From positions 17,920,126 through 17,984,125 of the forward strand of contig NC_073692.1 in NCBI RefSeq assembly GCF_029784155.1: a DNA stretch of 64,000 nucleotides, read 5' to 3'. This DNA comes from Uranotaenia lowii. Taxonomy: Eukaryota; Arthropoda; Insecta; Diptera; Culicidae. The notes beneath the pieces are model-generated. The model had not been told where the DNA came from and searched no databases. It worked only from the letters and a program-made list of their open reading frames with translations. The position numbers were made by a program, and so were the translations under genes. Positions 22,322 through 33,797 of this stretch are shown one piece after another; the stretch's first letter is position 1, and each line of letters opens with the position of its first letter.

Positions 22322-23410
22322 ATGAATCGCATGATTTTCTTTCCCCTTCCCTTAACTGCTGATTTTGAAGATTTGGATTATCGCGAGAGTAAAGTGTACC
22401 ATCCAAAACGTACTGGCCACGATAAGAACTTCAAAAGCTTGTACCGGTTCTCACGTAGAAACGTTAATTTTTTGGCAAATACTTTTTTGAACGAATACAA
22501 TGAAAAGCGAGGTGGTGCACTGGATAATATACATAAAATGAAATGTTTACTTCGTTATTTAGGAGATCCCGGATTCCAGGTAATTGAATAATATAATTAA
22601 TTAATTAATAATGATTTCATAATTTTTAAGGTTGGCGTTGGTGAGGATTTAGGCATTCACCAATCTACTGTTTGCAAAACTATTTGGAGTGTTGCTAAGA
22701 AAGTAGCATCTAAGGCTTCCGATTGGATTAAATTTCCTCAGAATTATGAAGATTTCGAACAAGAAAAGAAAATTTGGCATCAAAAGTACAAATTTCCATC
22801 CGCAATAGGAGCTATTGACTGCACGCACGTTGCCATAAAAAGACCACACATTTTTCACGAAGAATATGTGAACAGAAAAGGTGTTACAACTTTTAACGTA
22901 CAAGCAACGTGCAACGGAGCTGAATTGTTCACCAGCGTTGATTGCCGGTGGGTTGGCTCAGTTCACGATGCGAGGATTTGGCGCAATTCGGGAATTCGAA
23001 ACCTTGTTGCAGAAAATCTTTCAGGTGCAATTCTCCTAGGGGACGAAGCTTATCCTTTAACACCATGGCTAATGACACCCTTCAAAAAAGCAGAAACAGT
23101 TAGACAAAAAGCATATAATAAGTTGCACTCGCAGGAACGTGTGATTATTGAAAGACTTTTCGGGCAGGTTAAACAAAGGTTTCCAATCCTTCAATCAAAA
23201 ATACGTTTATCCACGGATAAGATACCTACTGTGATAATAGCATGCTTCGTCTTACACAACGTAGCAAAATTTCTGAACGATGATGACTTCGCTGAGGATC
23301 TTGATAATATTCCTGATATTTTAACTAACACGGGACAAGACACTGAAAATTTAAATATTATAGAGCGGGGTAAACGTCGACGAGACGTTATATCATCCTA
23401 TTTAAGCTAA
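22322..23410 (+). CDS. PIF/Harbinger DDE transposase, spliced, 345 aa
   Basis: A HARBI1-like nuclease that excises and inserts the element in the nucleus. Exon 1 is 22322-22579 and exon 2 is 22631-23410, with a 51-bp GT-AG intron (TTCCAG|GTAATT to TTTTTAAG|GTTGG) in phase 0. Splicing joins LGDPGFQ to VGVGEDLGIHQSTVCKT, restoring the helix-turn-helix region usual before the catalytic domain. The DDE_Tnp_4-type core shows GAIDCTHV (first Asp), GSVHDARIW, LLGDEAYPL (second Asp region) and VIIERLFGQVKQRF (catalytic Glu), then CFVLHN. The length is close to HARBI1 (about 350 aa). The first ATG, 22322, starts the only long exon-1 frame. No stop or frameshift was seen, so it may be functional. The convergent accessory gene at 24003-25041 is its expected partner. 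Confidence 0.92.
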
Positions 23411-23499
23411 CCCCTACATAGATTATACACTAACCTCTACCAATTAATTCATCAATGTAATCTTATATTTTAAAATGAAAGCGTTTTCTTTGTAAAACC

Positions 23500-23874
23500 A
23501 TCACGTATAAACGGTCGGTCTGAACGAAGGCATTCGAGGGTTTCAATCAACTTTAAATGGGATACAAGCCATACAATTTTGTTGCGATGTTCTTAAAAAT
23601 CGATTCGCGAGCACGAAGAAGATAAGGACGTGTATATGAAATAAAACATTGATTTCGATATATTTATTCAAAGGTAAAACGAAGTTTACCGGGTCAGCTA
23701 GTGTTATATACCTATATAAAAATGAATGTTTGTTGTCTGTTTCCTATAGACTCGGAAGTTACGACACCGATCAATGCGAAATTTTGTTTGTAAGAGTGAC
23801 GACGACGACAGTTGGGTTGAGATTTTTATCCCACGATTTAGAGTGGCCCATGTTACTCCACCGGGTCAGCTGGT
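23500..23874 (+). mobile_element. Helitron-like 3' ends between the Harbinger genes
   Basis: CCGGGTCAGCTAGT at 23689-23702 is immediately followed by TATATACC-TATATAAAAATGAATG, and CCGGGTCAGCTGGT closes the unit at 23861-23874. This fits two Helitron/Helentron-like termini in tandem, with a short non-autonomous copy of about 170 bp at 23703-23874. The left limit (about 23500) is a guess. The same terminus and the following TAGACTCGGAAG motif recur at 31471-31550. No Rep/helicase is present. Confidence 0.5.
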
Positions 23875-24002
23875 GCGCCATAAAAAAGTTCTGCCAGAAC
23901 ATTTTAAATGCCAACTATATCGAGCGAGAGTATAGGAAATTTGTTAATTGTTCCGTTTTTTCGATGAATATACAAATTCAAGTAATTGGAGGTTGTATGA
24001 AT

Positions 24003-25041
24003 TTATTTCGGAAAGAAAAATTTATCTATTTTATAAATCGTTTTTTTTTTCAATAACAAAAGTTTTAAATCTTTAATTTCTTGCTTTGTTTTGAGCAACT
24101 CCATCTCCTTTTGATGCTTCTCCGTTTGCTGTGCTATAGCCAATTCGTGGGACTGCCTGATAAGTAGGTCTTGGGTTCCTATTAGATTAAGCTGCTCTTG
24201 AAGCACAATCTGTTGCAGCTCCGCTATTTCAGATTTTTGTGTTGTTCTCTGTAATTAAAAAAATATAAATAATAAATCTGATTATATTTTGATATTTTCT
24301 GTTTCACCTTTGGTCTTTTTGGAGGCGGACTAATGCTTGGTCCTGCACCCAAATTTTCGTGGAATTCATCTTCTTCGATGTCCAAGTGTGTGGTGGCTCC
24401 AACTGCAAGACCAACTAGTCGAAAAAGAAGAATACAGTTAATATGAAAAATAGAATAAACAAACATATTTTACATGATCTTTCAGCTATTGACGGGTTCT
24501 CCTCTCCTCCCATAAGCTCAAACATCGTTTTTTCGGCTCCGGTTAGCACAATTGGCAGGTTTCCAGTTTGTTTCAAATCTGTTTTTTGTTTAACTTTGCC
24601 TTTCATGTTTGCTATTTTTTTGGAAACCTGTTTATCAGTCATCTCTTGACCATAGCGGACAAGCAACTCCAGTCTGAACCGTTCCATGTCACGGATCTTC
24701 CTCGCCTTCATAGCAGGTGATTGGGATTTTTCCAGCAATGAAGGTGCCAACTCTTTTAAAAGATCGACAAAACGCTGATCAAATTCGGTTTGCTTTTTCA
24801 TTTCGCGCTTTCGGGACGGTCCTGCTGATGCTGCAATTTCCTCTCCGGATGCTGAAAATAATGAAACATGTTTCATTCACTGCATGCATTCATTTTACAT
24901 AAAAAACGGTCAACGAAAAAACAAACAAATTTACCATACAAAATAACCGAAAAACCTACCTGAATCGTGGACACTTCCTTCTGACACGGCGATAAGAGGC
25001 GATTCGACGGCGTCATCTACGATTTCTCTAGTAAAATCCAT
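24003..25041 (-). CDS. Harbinger accessory Myb/SANT-like protein, spliced, about 270 aa
   Basis: Four exons on the minus strand: 25041-24960, 24851-24474, 24414-24308 and 24248-24003, with GT-AG introns and matching phases (1, 1, 0), total 813 nt. Residues about 45-135 form a basic helical region with ERFRLELLVRYGQEM, KQVSKKIANMKGKVK and TGNLPIVLTGAEKTMFEL, like the trihelix Myb/SANT-type DNA-binding ORF1 of PIF/Harbinger elements. PPPKRPK joined to RTTQK across exons 3 and 4 makes a likely nuclear signal. The C-terminal 80 residues are rich in Q, E, L and K and probably form a coiled coil (ELQQIVLQEQLNLIG, KEMELLKTKQEIKDLKLLLL). In known Harbingers this partner binds the transposase, aids nuclear import and recognises element ends. 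The exon 2 donor (ATCAT|GTAAAA) is weak; the other splice sites are good. The exact C-terminus depends on an A-rich stretch. Confidence 0.8.
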
Positions 25042-25284
25042 TTCGTACGGAAACCTTTGAGTTAAACCTTAACGAACGCGGTAGAGGTAATTTCCAAACA
25101 AAATTAAATTTCAAAATACCGCCAAAGGCTACTAAGCAAAAGCTATGTTCTAAAGTTTTAGTACATCTTCGCTAGCAAATTTTTATTCATATCAAACTAG
25201 GCAAATGCTTTCGACTTTTGCTTTGCTCGATTTTGAGCTCAGCAAAAGCTACCGTAGCAATTGCTAAAACTTATTCATATCACC

Positions 25285-26085
25285 TATTAACCGGAGAAAA
25301 ACAGATAATAACAGACGGAACTTCGTGTTACTTCCTGTAGGCCGCCGGTAAAAAAGTGCCCCTTGGACACAGGAAAAAAAACACCTCTTAAGCAATTTTT
25401 AAATTGGGCTTGATTGTTCTAAGATGTTGTTTGCGAAAATTAGAAGAAAAACAACATAGCTGTGGTTGCGTTGATTGGCTGGTTGATAGACTAACTTCAG
25501 GAGTTTCGAATAACCTAAAGTGTATTCAATATTATTAAATTTTATTTTTTTTAAATAATGTGTATAACTAAACTTGTGTGGAGAGTCCTTTTTTTCTTTT
25601 TCATTTTTAAAAATCGAATGAATTGGAACATTGCTAAACATAAACCTAACCTAAAACACCAAGCCTCCCACCGGCACAATAGAGCTCAAATTTATTAGAT
25701 TCAAGTAAAATAAAGAAAACAACACGAAGAGATTTATATCAACAGCATTTGCTGGCTTCGATGAATGCTACGGTCCTTTGCCTGGTTCCAAACTTAAACA
25801 AATTTCCAAACATCAAAGCCACGCCAAATAAAAACGCCCGTGTAATATGAGTCGATTTCAGTTCACGAGAAGGGGCAGCCTAATAGTATGGTGATGGCCA
25901 TTTGTTATGCCAGAGACAGAAGCCCCGCATCGGAGAATTGGCCACCTAAAGTACCCATTTATTATGGAAATTCAAAACGAGCTTTCGGCTTAGCTTGGAT
26001 CCAGTTGAAAAAGTGATTAAATGATGCTCCTACCTGGGTTACACATTTTGCGGATTCGAATTGGCTAAATTTGTTGCTTGCTGCT
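25285..26085. other. Unassigned sequence, no gene seen
   Basis: About 25740-26060 is less AT-rich than its surroundings, without an open frame of note or terminal repeats. It borders the 10-bp minisatellite that begins near 26090. Confidence 0.4.
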
Positions 26086-26089
26086 TATT

Positions 26090-28450
26090 TTGAAGAGATA
26101 GTTCTTGTTTAACCCCTGAAAAACAAATACATTTTTGAAAATATGTATTCTGAAATTTGGACAATTTTTGACATTTTTAATCAACTTTTGACATATTTCA
26201 TAGCTACATCTTTTGACAACTTTTGATATCTTTTACAATTTTGAAAATTTTCATCAATTTTTTTAACTTTTGACATTCATCTACGATTTTTGATAACTTC
26301 AGACAATTTTTGACATAAATTGACAACTGTCAACAATTTTGAATTTTTACATATTTTGACGATTTTTGACAATTTTTGACAATTTTTGACAATTTTTGAT
26401 AATTTTTGACAATTTTCGTTAACGATTCACAACTTTTGATAACTTTTGACAAATTTTGAAAATTTTAACAACTTTAACATTTTTTCAACTTTTGACTTTT
26501 TTGACGATTTGTGAAAACTTTTGAATTTTTTTGATAACTTTAACAATTTTTTTCAAATTTTTCCAACTTTTGACAACTTTTAACGATTTTTGACGATTTT
26601 AGAAATCTTTTGACAGATCTGACAAATTAAAACAATTTTCATGAACTTTTGACAAAAATTCGAAGATTTTTGACAACTTTTGACAACTTTTCATAACTGT
26701 TGAAAACTTTTGACAACTGTTGACAACCTCTGACAAATTTTGAAAAAAATTGATAATTTAGACATTTTTTTAAACCTTTTGTAAACTTTTGACAACTTTT
26801 AACTACTTTTGACAACTTTTGACATAATTTGACAAATTTGAAAACTTACAAAAAGTCTTTTAAACTTTTGACATCCTTCACGATTTTTGAAGAACACTTT
26901 TAACAATTTAATTAAACTTTTGACAATTTTTGACTATTTTTGACAACTTTTGACACCTTTTGACAACTTAAAACAATTTTAAAAAAAAATCAGTTTTTGA
27001 AATCTTTTAACGGTTTTTGACAATTTTTGAAAATTGTTGACAACTTTCGACAACTTTTAATATTTTTTTTTTCAATTTCTGACATTTTTTCAAAGATGAC
27101 AACTTTTAACAACTTTTGACAGCTTTTGAAAATTTTGGACAACTTTTGAAAACTTTTGACAATTTTCAACATTTTTTTTATTCATTTGACATCTTTTGAC
27201 GATTTTTGACAACTTTTGACAACTTTCGATAATTAAAAAAAAAATTTCAACTTGTGACTACTTACGGTTTGCGAAAATTTTGACATTTTTTGATAATTTT
27301 TTAACGATTTTTAACAACTTTTTACAACTTTTGACTACTTTTGACATCTTTTGACAACTGTTGACAGTTTTTGACAACTTTTGACAACTTTTGAAAACAT
27401 TCGATAACTTTTGAATTTATTTTTAAAAGTTGTTGTGACAATTTTGACAATTTTTGAATTTTTGAAATTTTTTACAATTTTTGACAATTTTTGGCAATTT
27501 TTGACAATTTTTGACAATTTTTGAAAATTTTTGACAATGTTTGACTATTTTTGACAATTTTTGACAATTTTTGACAATTTTTGACAATTTTTGACAATTT
27601 TTGACAATTTTTGACAATTTTTGACAATTTTTGACAATTTTTGACAATTTTTGACAATTTTTGACAATTTTTGACAATTTTTGACAATTTTTGACAGCTT
27701 TTGACAATTTTTGACAATTTTTGAAAATGTTTGACAATTTTTCACAATTACTGACAATTTTTCACAATTTTTGACAATTTTTGACAATTTTTGACAATTT
27801 TTGACAATTTTAGACAATTTTAGACAATTTTTGACAATTTTTGACAATTTTGACAATTTTTGACTATTTTTGACAATTTTTGACAATTTTTGACAATTTT
27901 TGACAATTTTTGACAATTTTTGACAGTTTTTGACAATTTTTGACAATTTTTGACAATTCTTGACAACCTTTGACAATTTTTGACAACTTTCGACAACTTT
28001 TGTAACTTTTGACAATTTCTGTCAACTTTTGACATCTTTTGACAACTTTTGACAACTTTTGATAACTTTTGACAACTTTTGACAACTTTGGCAACTATTG
28101 AAGTATTTTGATTTTTTTTGTCATTTTTTGAAAATTTTGAAAACTTTCAAAAATTTCTTTCACATTTGACAACTTTTGACAACTAATGAAATTTTTTAGA
28201 ATCTTTTGAAAACTTTTGACAACTTTTAACATTTTTTTTTCAATTTTTGACATATTTTGATGATTTTTGAAAACTTTCGGCTTTTGAAATTTTTTGACAA
28301 CTTTGACTTATTTTGACAATTTTTCACAACCTTTTGACAACTTTTGACAACTTTTGTAAACTTTTGTAAACTTTTGACAACTTTGACAACTTTTGACAAC
28401 TTTTGACAACTTTTGACATCTTTTGACAACTTTTGTCAACTTTTGACAAT
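26090..28450. repeat. Degenerate 10-bp minisatellite (TTTTTGACAA)n
   Basis: Tandem units of TTTTTGACAA, near-perfect at about 27480-28000 and progressively degenerate toward both edges (TTTTGACAAC, TTTTGAAAAC and similar variants). Homogeneous centre and diverged flanks are typical of an old array still homogenised in its middle. On the minus strand it produces spurious frames of KNCQKLSKIV type. Confidence 0.93.
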
Positions 28451-29185
28451 TTTTCTACCACTTGCAATTAAACTTTCCTGCAAGTTTAGTTATAATTGAT
28501 CGCCAGCTGATTGGAGCGGTTCATTTTAATTATGCTGTTGGAATACAACGTGCCTTTTAGCAACTGATACTTTAATCTTCCACAGCATCATTTATGGCAC
28601 TGTTCTCCCAATCATGCGACCTCTGGACCTCTGAAGTCGTGCCAAATTTAAAGATCACGATGCTCCAATGGATACTAAGCTTTTTAAAAAAAATTACAAA
28701 TTGCAATTTCAGAGTATTATTTGCGTATCTTCTGTAAATTTTGAATGCTTAATTTTCTCAATTTCCAAAAATTCCAAAGTTTTGGACAAAATATGAACCA
28801 CAAAATCCCACTGTGACCAACCAACTCAAGTCTCATGCAGGCAGAAGTGAAAGACCGCCGAGCAGAGTGCCGCAAAGCGCGACAAACAAACAAGATCGGA
28901 CCACCCAAGTTGAGAAATTTTTCCCTGAGTTATGTTCACAATCAAAATTTTTCCTCTCTTTTGGGCTGGATTCTTGCAAAACGGCGGCGGCGCTGCGCTG
29001 GGTGATGCCCATTTCGCAGGTTAATTGATTTAAACGGAATTCGGTGAATGGGTATTGGAGTTGGAAATTACCTTCGATAGAGAATTTTTTAAACCGGCGT
29101 TGAAAATTTAAAATTATAAAAAAACCAGAAACCATTTTAACAATCAATTTTTAGACGTACATTTATATTAATAAATTTTTTTTAA
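28451..29185. other. Spacer between minisatellites, no supported gene
   Basis: A moderately GC-containing island (about 28800-29060) with overlapping frames on both strands up to 104 codons (28833-29147 minus). No domain is recognised, and overlap on both strands argues against calling any of them. Confidence 0.35.
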
Positions 29186-29189
29186 ATCA

Positions 29190-30005
29190 TTCAAACATTT
29201 CAAATTCTTCAAATTCTTTAAGTTTTACAAATTCTTTAAATTTTTAAAATTTTTCAAATTCTTCAAATTCTTCAAATTATTCAAATTCTTCAAATTCTTC
29301 AAATTCTTCAAATTCTTCAAATTCTTCAAATTCTTCAAATTCTTCAAATTCTTCAAATTCTTCAAATTCTTCAAATTCTTCAAATTCTTCAAATTCTTCA
29401 AATTCTTCAAATTCTTCAAATTCTTAAAATTCTTCAAATTCTTCAAATTCTTCAAATTCTTCAAATTCTTCAAATTCTTCAAATTCTTCAAATTCTTCAA
29501 ATTCTTCAAATTCTTCAAATTCTTCAAATTCTTCAAATTCTTCAAATTCTTCAAATTCTTCAAATTCTTCAAATTCTTCAAATTATTCAAATTCTTCAAA
29601 TTCTTCAAATTCTTCAAATTCTACAAATTCTTCAAATTCCTCAAATTCTTCAAATTCTTCAAATTCTTCAAATTCTTCAAGATCTTCAAATTCTTCAAAT
29701 TCTTCAAATTCTTCAAATTCTTCAAATTCTTCAAATTCTTCAAATTCTTCAAATTCTTCAAATTCTTCAAATTCTTCAAATTCTTCAAATTCTTCAAATT
29801 CTTCAAATTCTTCAAATTCTTCAAATTCTTAAAATTCTTCAAATTCTTCAAATTCTTCAAATTCTTCAAATTCTTCAATATCTGCAAATTCTTCAAATTC
29901 TTTAAATTCTTCAAATTCTTCAAATTCTTCAAATTCTTCAAATTCTTAAAGTCCTTAAATTCTTCAAATTCTTCAAATTCTTCAAATTCTTCAATTTCTT
30001 CAAAT
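29190..30005. repeat. 9-bp minisatellite (CAAATTCTT)n
   Basis: About 85-90 units of CAAATTCTT with scattered single-base variants. A 9-bp unit keeps frames open, giving minus-strand KNLKNLKNL peptides that I regard as spurious. Confidence 0.95.
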
Positions 30006-30059
30006 TTTTCATATTTTTAAAATTTTGAAATTTTGAATAATTTTCAAATTTTTCAGTTT

Positions 30060-30519
30060 TTTTAAATATTTCAAATTTTCAAATTTTTCAAATTTTTCAA
30101 ATTTTTCAAATTTTTCAAATTTTTCAAATTTTTCAAATTTTTCAAATTTTTCAAATTTTTCAAATTTTTCAAATTTTTCAAATTTTTTAAATTTTTCAAA
30201 TTTTTTAAATTTTTTAAATTTTTTAAATTTTTCAAATTTTCCATTTTTTTCAAATTTTTCAAATTTTTCAAATTTTTCAAATTTTCAAATTTTCAAATTT
30301 TTCAAATTTTTCAAAGTTTTCAAATTTTTCAAATTTTTCAAATTTTTCAAATTTTTCAAATTTTTCAAATTTTTCAAATTTTTCAAATTTTTCAAATTTT
30401 TCAAATTTTTCAAATTTTTCAAATTTTTTAAATTTTTCAAATTTTCAAATTTTTCAAATTTTTCAAATTTTTCAAATTTTTCAAATTTTTCAAATTTTTC
30501 AAATTTTTCAAATTTTTCA
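30060..30519. repeat. 9-bp minisatellite (CAAATTTTT)n, runs into a gap
   Basis: About 50 units of CAAATTTTT, differing from the neighbouring array's unit by a single C-to-T change. A few 8-bp units (CAAATTTT) occur near 30280-30290 and 30440. The array is cut by the assembly gap at 30520. Confidence 0.95.
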
Positions 30520-31019
30520 NNNNNNNNNNNNNNNNNNNNNNNNNNNNNNNNNNNNNNNNNNNNNNNNNNNNNNNNNNNNNNNNNNNNNNNNNNNNNNNNN
30601 NNNNNNNNNNNNNNNNNNNNNNNNNNNNNNNNNNNNNNNNNNNNNNNNNNNNNNNNNNNNNNNNNNNNNNNNNNNNNNNNNNNNNNNNNNNNNNNNNNNN
30701 NNNNNNNNNNNNNNNNNNNNNNNNNNNNNNNNNNNNNNNNNNNNNNNNNNNNNNNNNNNNNNNNNNNNNNNNNNNNNNNNNNNNNNNNNNNNNNNNNNNN
30801 NNNNNNNNNNNNNNNNNNNNNNNNNNNNNNNNNNNNNNNNNNNNNNNNNNNNNNNNNNNNNNNNNNNNNNNNNNNNNNNNNNNNNNNNNNNNNNNNNNNN
30901 NNNNNNNNNNNNNNNNNNNNNNNNNNNNNNNNNNNNNNNNNNNNNNNNNNNNNNNNNNNNNNNNNNNNNNNNNNNNNNNNNNNNNNNNNNNNNNNNNNNN
31001 NNNNNNNNNNNNNNNNNNN
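30520..31019. other. Assembly gap (500 N)
   Basis: Placeholder run of 500 N starting inside the CAAATTTTT array. The array's true length is unknown. Confidence 0.99.
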
Positions 31020-32171
31020 TTCTCGAGTGTGTAATCTATCGCATCTTCGGGGCAGTGCATGTTGTTTTGAAGCGTCAATTTGGTAGATACCTAACATCAG
31101 ATTTTATGGGATTTGTTTTTATTTGTCTGTGTAGAAACTGTTATTTCCTTTGACCGAATTAAAATACCTTCATAATAGTGATTTTTTTTAAACTTTATTT
31201 ACATACATTTTTGCCATTCTGCATTTAATCGCTTTTGAAGCAAATAAAGTCAGAGTAAAATTTGAGATTTTAAACAATGTTTGAAGGAAACTCATTTTAA
31301 ATAAAGTTTTAAATACAGGAAAACAATTATTTACGATATTTAGGATTAATCTTCTTAGTATTATTATTCGAAGCTGCAGTTATATCTTTTCGTTTTAAGA
31401 ATAATTTTATGATTTGAATTCGACGTACTGATAAAAATTTAAATAATTTTAAAAGGTGTTGCAAAGTACACCGGGTCAGCTAGTCTATTTATATTAAAAT
31501 AGTTTTCTGTCTGTCTGTCTGTTCCCTGTAGACTCGGAAGCTACTGAACCGATTTGCGTGAAATTTGACACGTGGAGGTTTTGGAGACTGGGGAAGGTTC
31601 CTGGTAAGGTTAGAGACCATAACTTCACAGGAAGGGGGAGAAGGCGTACCCCTTTTAGGAAGAAGGGAGGGTCTTCACAAACATTAGACAAATGTTTACA
31701 TAACTTGAGAACCTATCAAGCAAATGGTATCAAATTCGGTGTGGATTTCTATGCTTATTTTAGAGTCCTTCCTTTTTCAGTAGTGAGATAGGAGGGGTTG
31801 AGGGTTGGCTCTCTTATAATTTGTACATGACTCAAAAAGTAATCAAGCAAATTGAACCAAATTTGGCATGGGATAGTTTTCGGGTACAAGAAATACCTCA
31901 ATGAAGGTTTGGCAAGTAGGAAACGGAGAGAGGGACTTCCATGCAATTTTTCGTATCACTTAAGATCAAATCGAGCAAATGGAACCAAATTTGGCATGGG
32001 AGGATATTTGGGCACGATAATTGTTTCCCGAATCTATAGGAATGTAAAAAATAGAGGGCTTTTCATAAATTATATACCTAACTCGAAACTATTCAAGCAA
32101 ATGAAACCAAAATTTAGCATTTGAGGGTATTTGAACCCGAAAAATATTTATATGATTATTAGAGACCCCTC

Positions 32172-33059
32172 CCCAAGCAACCAAAAGTCACATATTTACT
32201 TGAATGAAGGCATTGAAAGTTAAATATTGGCTGCCAAAAAGAGAATCAACTGCCCAATTCCCTTTAGTGAACTTTATGTACTCATTAATGAACTTGAAAG
32301 TTGCAAAAGTGATTAATATGTACGTTGTATGTGACTTGTTTTGCCCAATTCCCATGAGTGAACTATATGTACTCATTAACGAACTTGAAGGTTGCAAAAG
32401 TGATCTATACGTACAATATACGGGACTTTAGACACATAAAGGGCACAAAAGTGCTCAAAACGGGATTTGGTAAGTCACATAAAGGGCACAAAAGTGCTCA
32501 AAACGAGATTTGGTAAGTCACAAAAAGTGCATTGATGTGCTTTCAGAATCAAATCGCCACTTCGAGTTTTAGTTTCAGTAAGAACAACATCTAGGCGTGG
32601 TCTTGTGGTAGCGTGTTCGATTCTCACCACGAAGGTCGGGGTTCGATCCCCAAGCCGGGCAAGTTTTTTTCAATAAGTAATTTAGTAATTGAGTGACTAT
32701 TCTGATGCGATTTATGTAGGAAATGTAGGAAAGAAGCAATTGAGCAATTGGTCGAGTTTGGAATCCGGCGCGTGGCATCATGGCGGCACCGGTACAGAAC
32801 ACAGTAAAAAATCAAGAGAAGGTGATATGAACCGGAGCCAAGGATTCAGTGAAGATAGAGAGAGATTCTTTTTGCGATTTTTTGGAAGCTGAATTAGATG
32901 GCCGCTGGAAGCTGAATAGAAGATCATTAAGACTTGTTTTGCAACTTGAAAGTATCAATAAGAACTTAAATTTTGAGCTGCATAGAACGTAATTCATATC
33001 AATGATGGGGCTTAGTAAGCGTTTTTGTACCTGTTTTATGGGACTTTTGGTTGCTTGGG
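32172..33059. mobile_element. 888-bp TIR element inserted in Helitron-like sequence
   Basis: Ends CCCAAGCAACCAAAAGTC (32172-32189) and GACTTTTGGTTGCTTGGG (33042-33059) are exact 18-bp inverted repeats. The element splits a series of Helitron-type internal repeats, which confirms insertion. Inside are a duplicated segment of about 70 bp with a 91-bp period (about 32250-32320 and 32341-32410), two copies of a 43-44-bp repeat containing AAAGGGCACAAAAGTGCTCA (about 32433 and 32476), and a tRNA-like unit. Flanks are C/T-rich and a target duplication was not resolved. No transposase. Confidence 0.75.
32591..32661 (+). ncRNA. tRNA-like unit, probable SINE head or tRNA relic
   Basis: GTGGTCTTGTGGTAGCG resembles a Pol III A box and GGGGTTCGATCCCC a B box/T arm, correctly spaced. 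The anticodon arm (TTCG...CGAA around ATTCTCACCA) has one base too many and the acceptor ends do not pair cleanly, so it is not a functional tRNA. The layout is closest to tRNA-Glu. TTTTTTT follows shortly, as expected for a Pol III terminator. Confidence 0.5.
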
Positions 33060-33797
33060 TCCTTTCTTCCACTGGAAAGATAGAACGGGAGAAGTGAGAC
33101 TCCCATACGATTTTTATTGTTTATCTCGAGAACAATTAGAGCAAATGGAACCAAATTTTTAATGGAAGAGTATTTGAGAACGACAAAAGGTTTCTTTTGA
33201 TTTTAGGTACCATTTCCTGCTTTTAGAGGGGAGATAAGAATGGTGAAGGGCATTTTGCATAAATTTAGAACTAATCAAGCAAATGATACCAAATTTGGCC
33301 TAGGATAATGTTTTTGCACAACTCGAGAATCTATCTAAGAAATGATACCACATTTCTTATGAAAAAGGATTGGGGCACTAGAAATGATTTTAGACACCCT
33401 TCTTCAAGTGAGTATATAGCAAGAGCGAAAGGGCCTTGAGACTATTTTTTGGCATAAATTGTGAAATAATTAAACGAATGCAATCAAATTTGGCATGACA
33501 ACTTATTCGGGTACGAGATATAAATACTTCTATTATTGTTATAAACAGTTCGCTTAGCAGGGTGGAAGGGGGGAGAATGGAAGGAGCTGTATATAATTTT
33601 TTTGATTTGAAATTTTATCCGCCTATATTATAATTGGTTATAATATTTTTTAAAGCATTTCAGCGAGATGAACTGTTAGCAAAAATTAATAGAATGAATT
33701 GAATTATCAATTAATTTTGTTGTATCGCTTATCAACCGATGAAACCAAATTTGACATGAGAGGGATTTTGGGTACGAAAAATGGGTAAGATTATTTG

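Larger units (their letters stand above)
21441..25284. mobile_element. PIF/Harbinger transposon with two genes
   Basis: Inverted ends GGTGATATGAATAAG at 21441 and CTTATTCATATCACC ending 25284. The similarity continues inward as a looser subterminal match with AAATCGAGCA-, GCAAATGCTTT- and TATGAATAAA-type motifs on both sides. Inside are a plus-strand DDE transposase gene and a minus-strand accessory gene arranged tail to tail, the classical two-gene Harbinger layout. The immediate flanks (TTT and TAT) do not form a matching 3-bp target duplication, so the outer limits may be slightly off or a flank has mutated. The element also contains one copy of the dispersed repeat (21992-22148) and Helitron-like sequence between its genes. 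Confidence 0.85.
31020..33797 (+). mobile_element. Helitron-like sequence with degenerate internal repeats
   Basis: A terminus CCGGGTCAGCTAGT (31471-31484) is followed by TATTTATATTAAAATAG, a CTGTCTGTCTGTCTGTTCCC run and TAGACTCGGAAGCTACTG, the same order seen at 23689-23760. Downstream, a degenerate unit of roughly 120-150 bp recurs: a CAAGCAAATGGAACCAAATT-like core, then GGCATGGGA-, then a GGGTACGARAA-like segment. Cores lie near 31719, 31841, 31970, 32095, 33135, 33275 and 33480, and a final one near 33735 leads straight into the 9-bp array. No Rep/helicase frame is present, so it is non-autonomous. It is interrupted by the TIR element at 32172-33059. The left boundary is unknown because of the gap. 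Confidence 0.5.

Noticed and set aside
27423..28094. Minus-strand KNCQKLSKIV-type frames
   Set aside because: Generated by the 10-bp TTTTTGACAA array.
29225..30280. Minus-strand KNLKNLKNL-type frames
   Set aside because: Generated by 9-bp arrays; no conserved non-repeat part.
32591..32661. Functional tRNA gene
   Set aside because: Anticodon arm and acceptor stem do not fold properly; a SINE head or relic is more likely.
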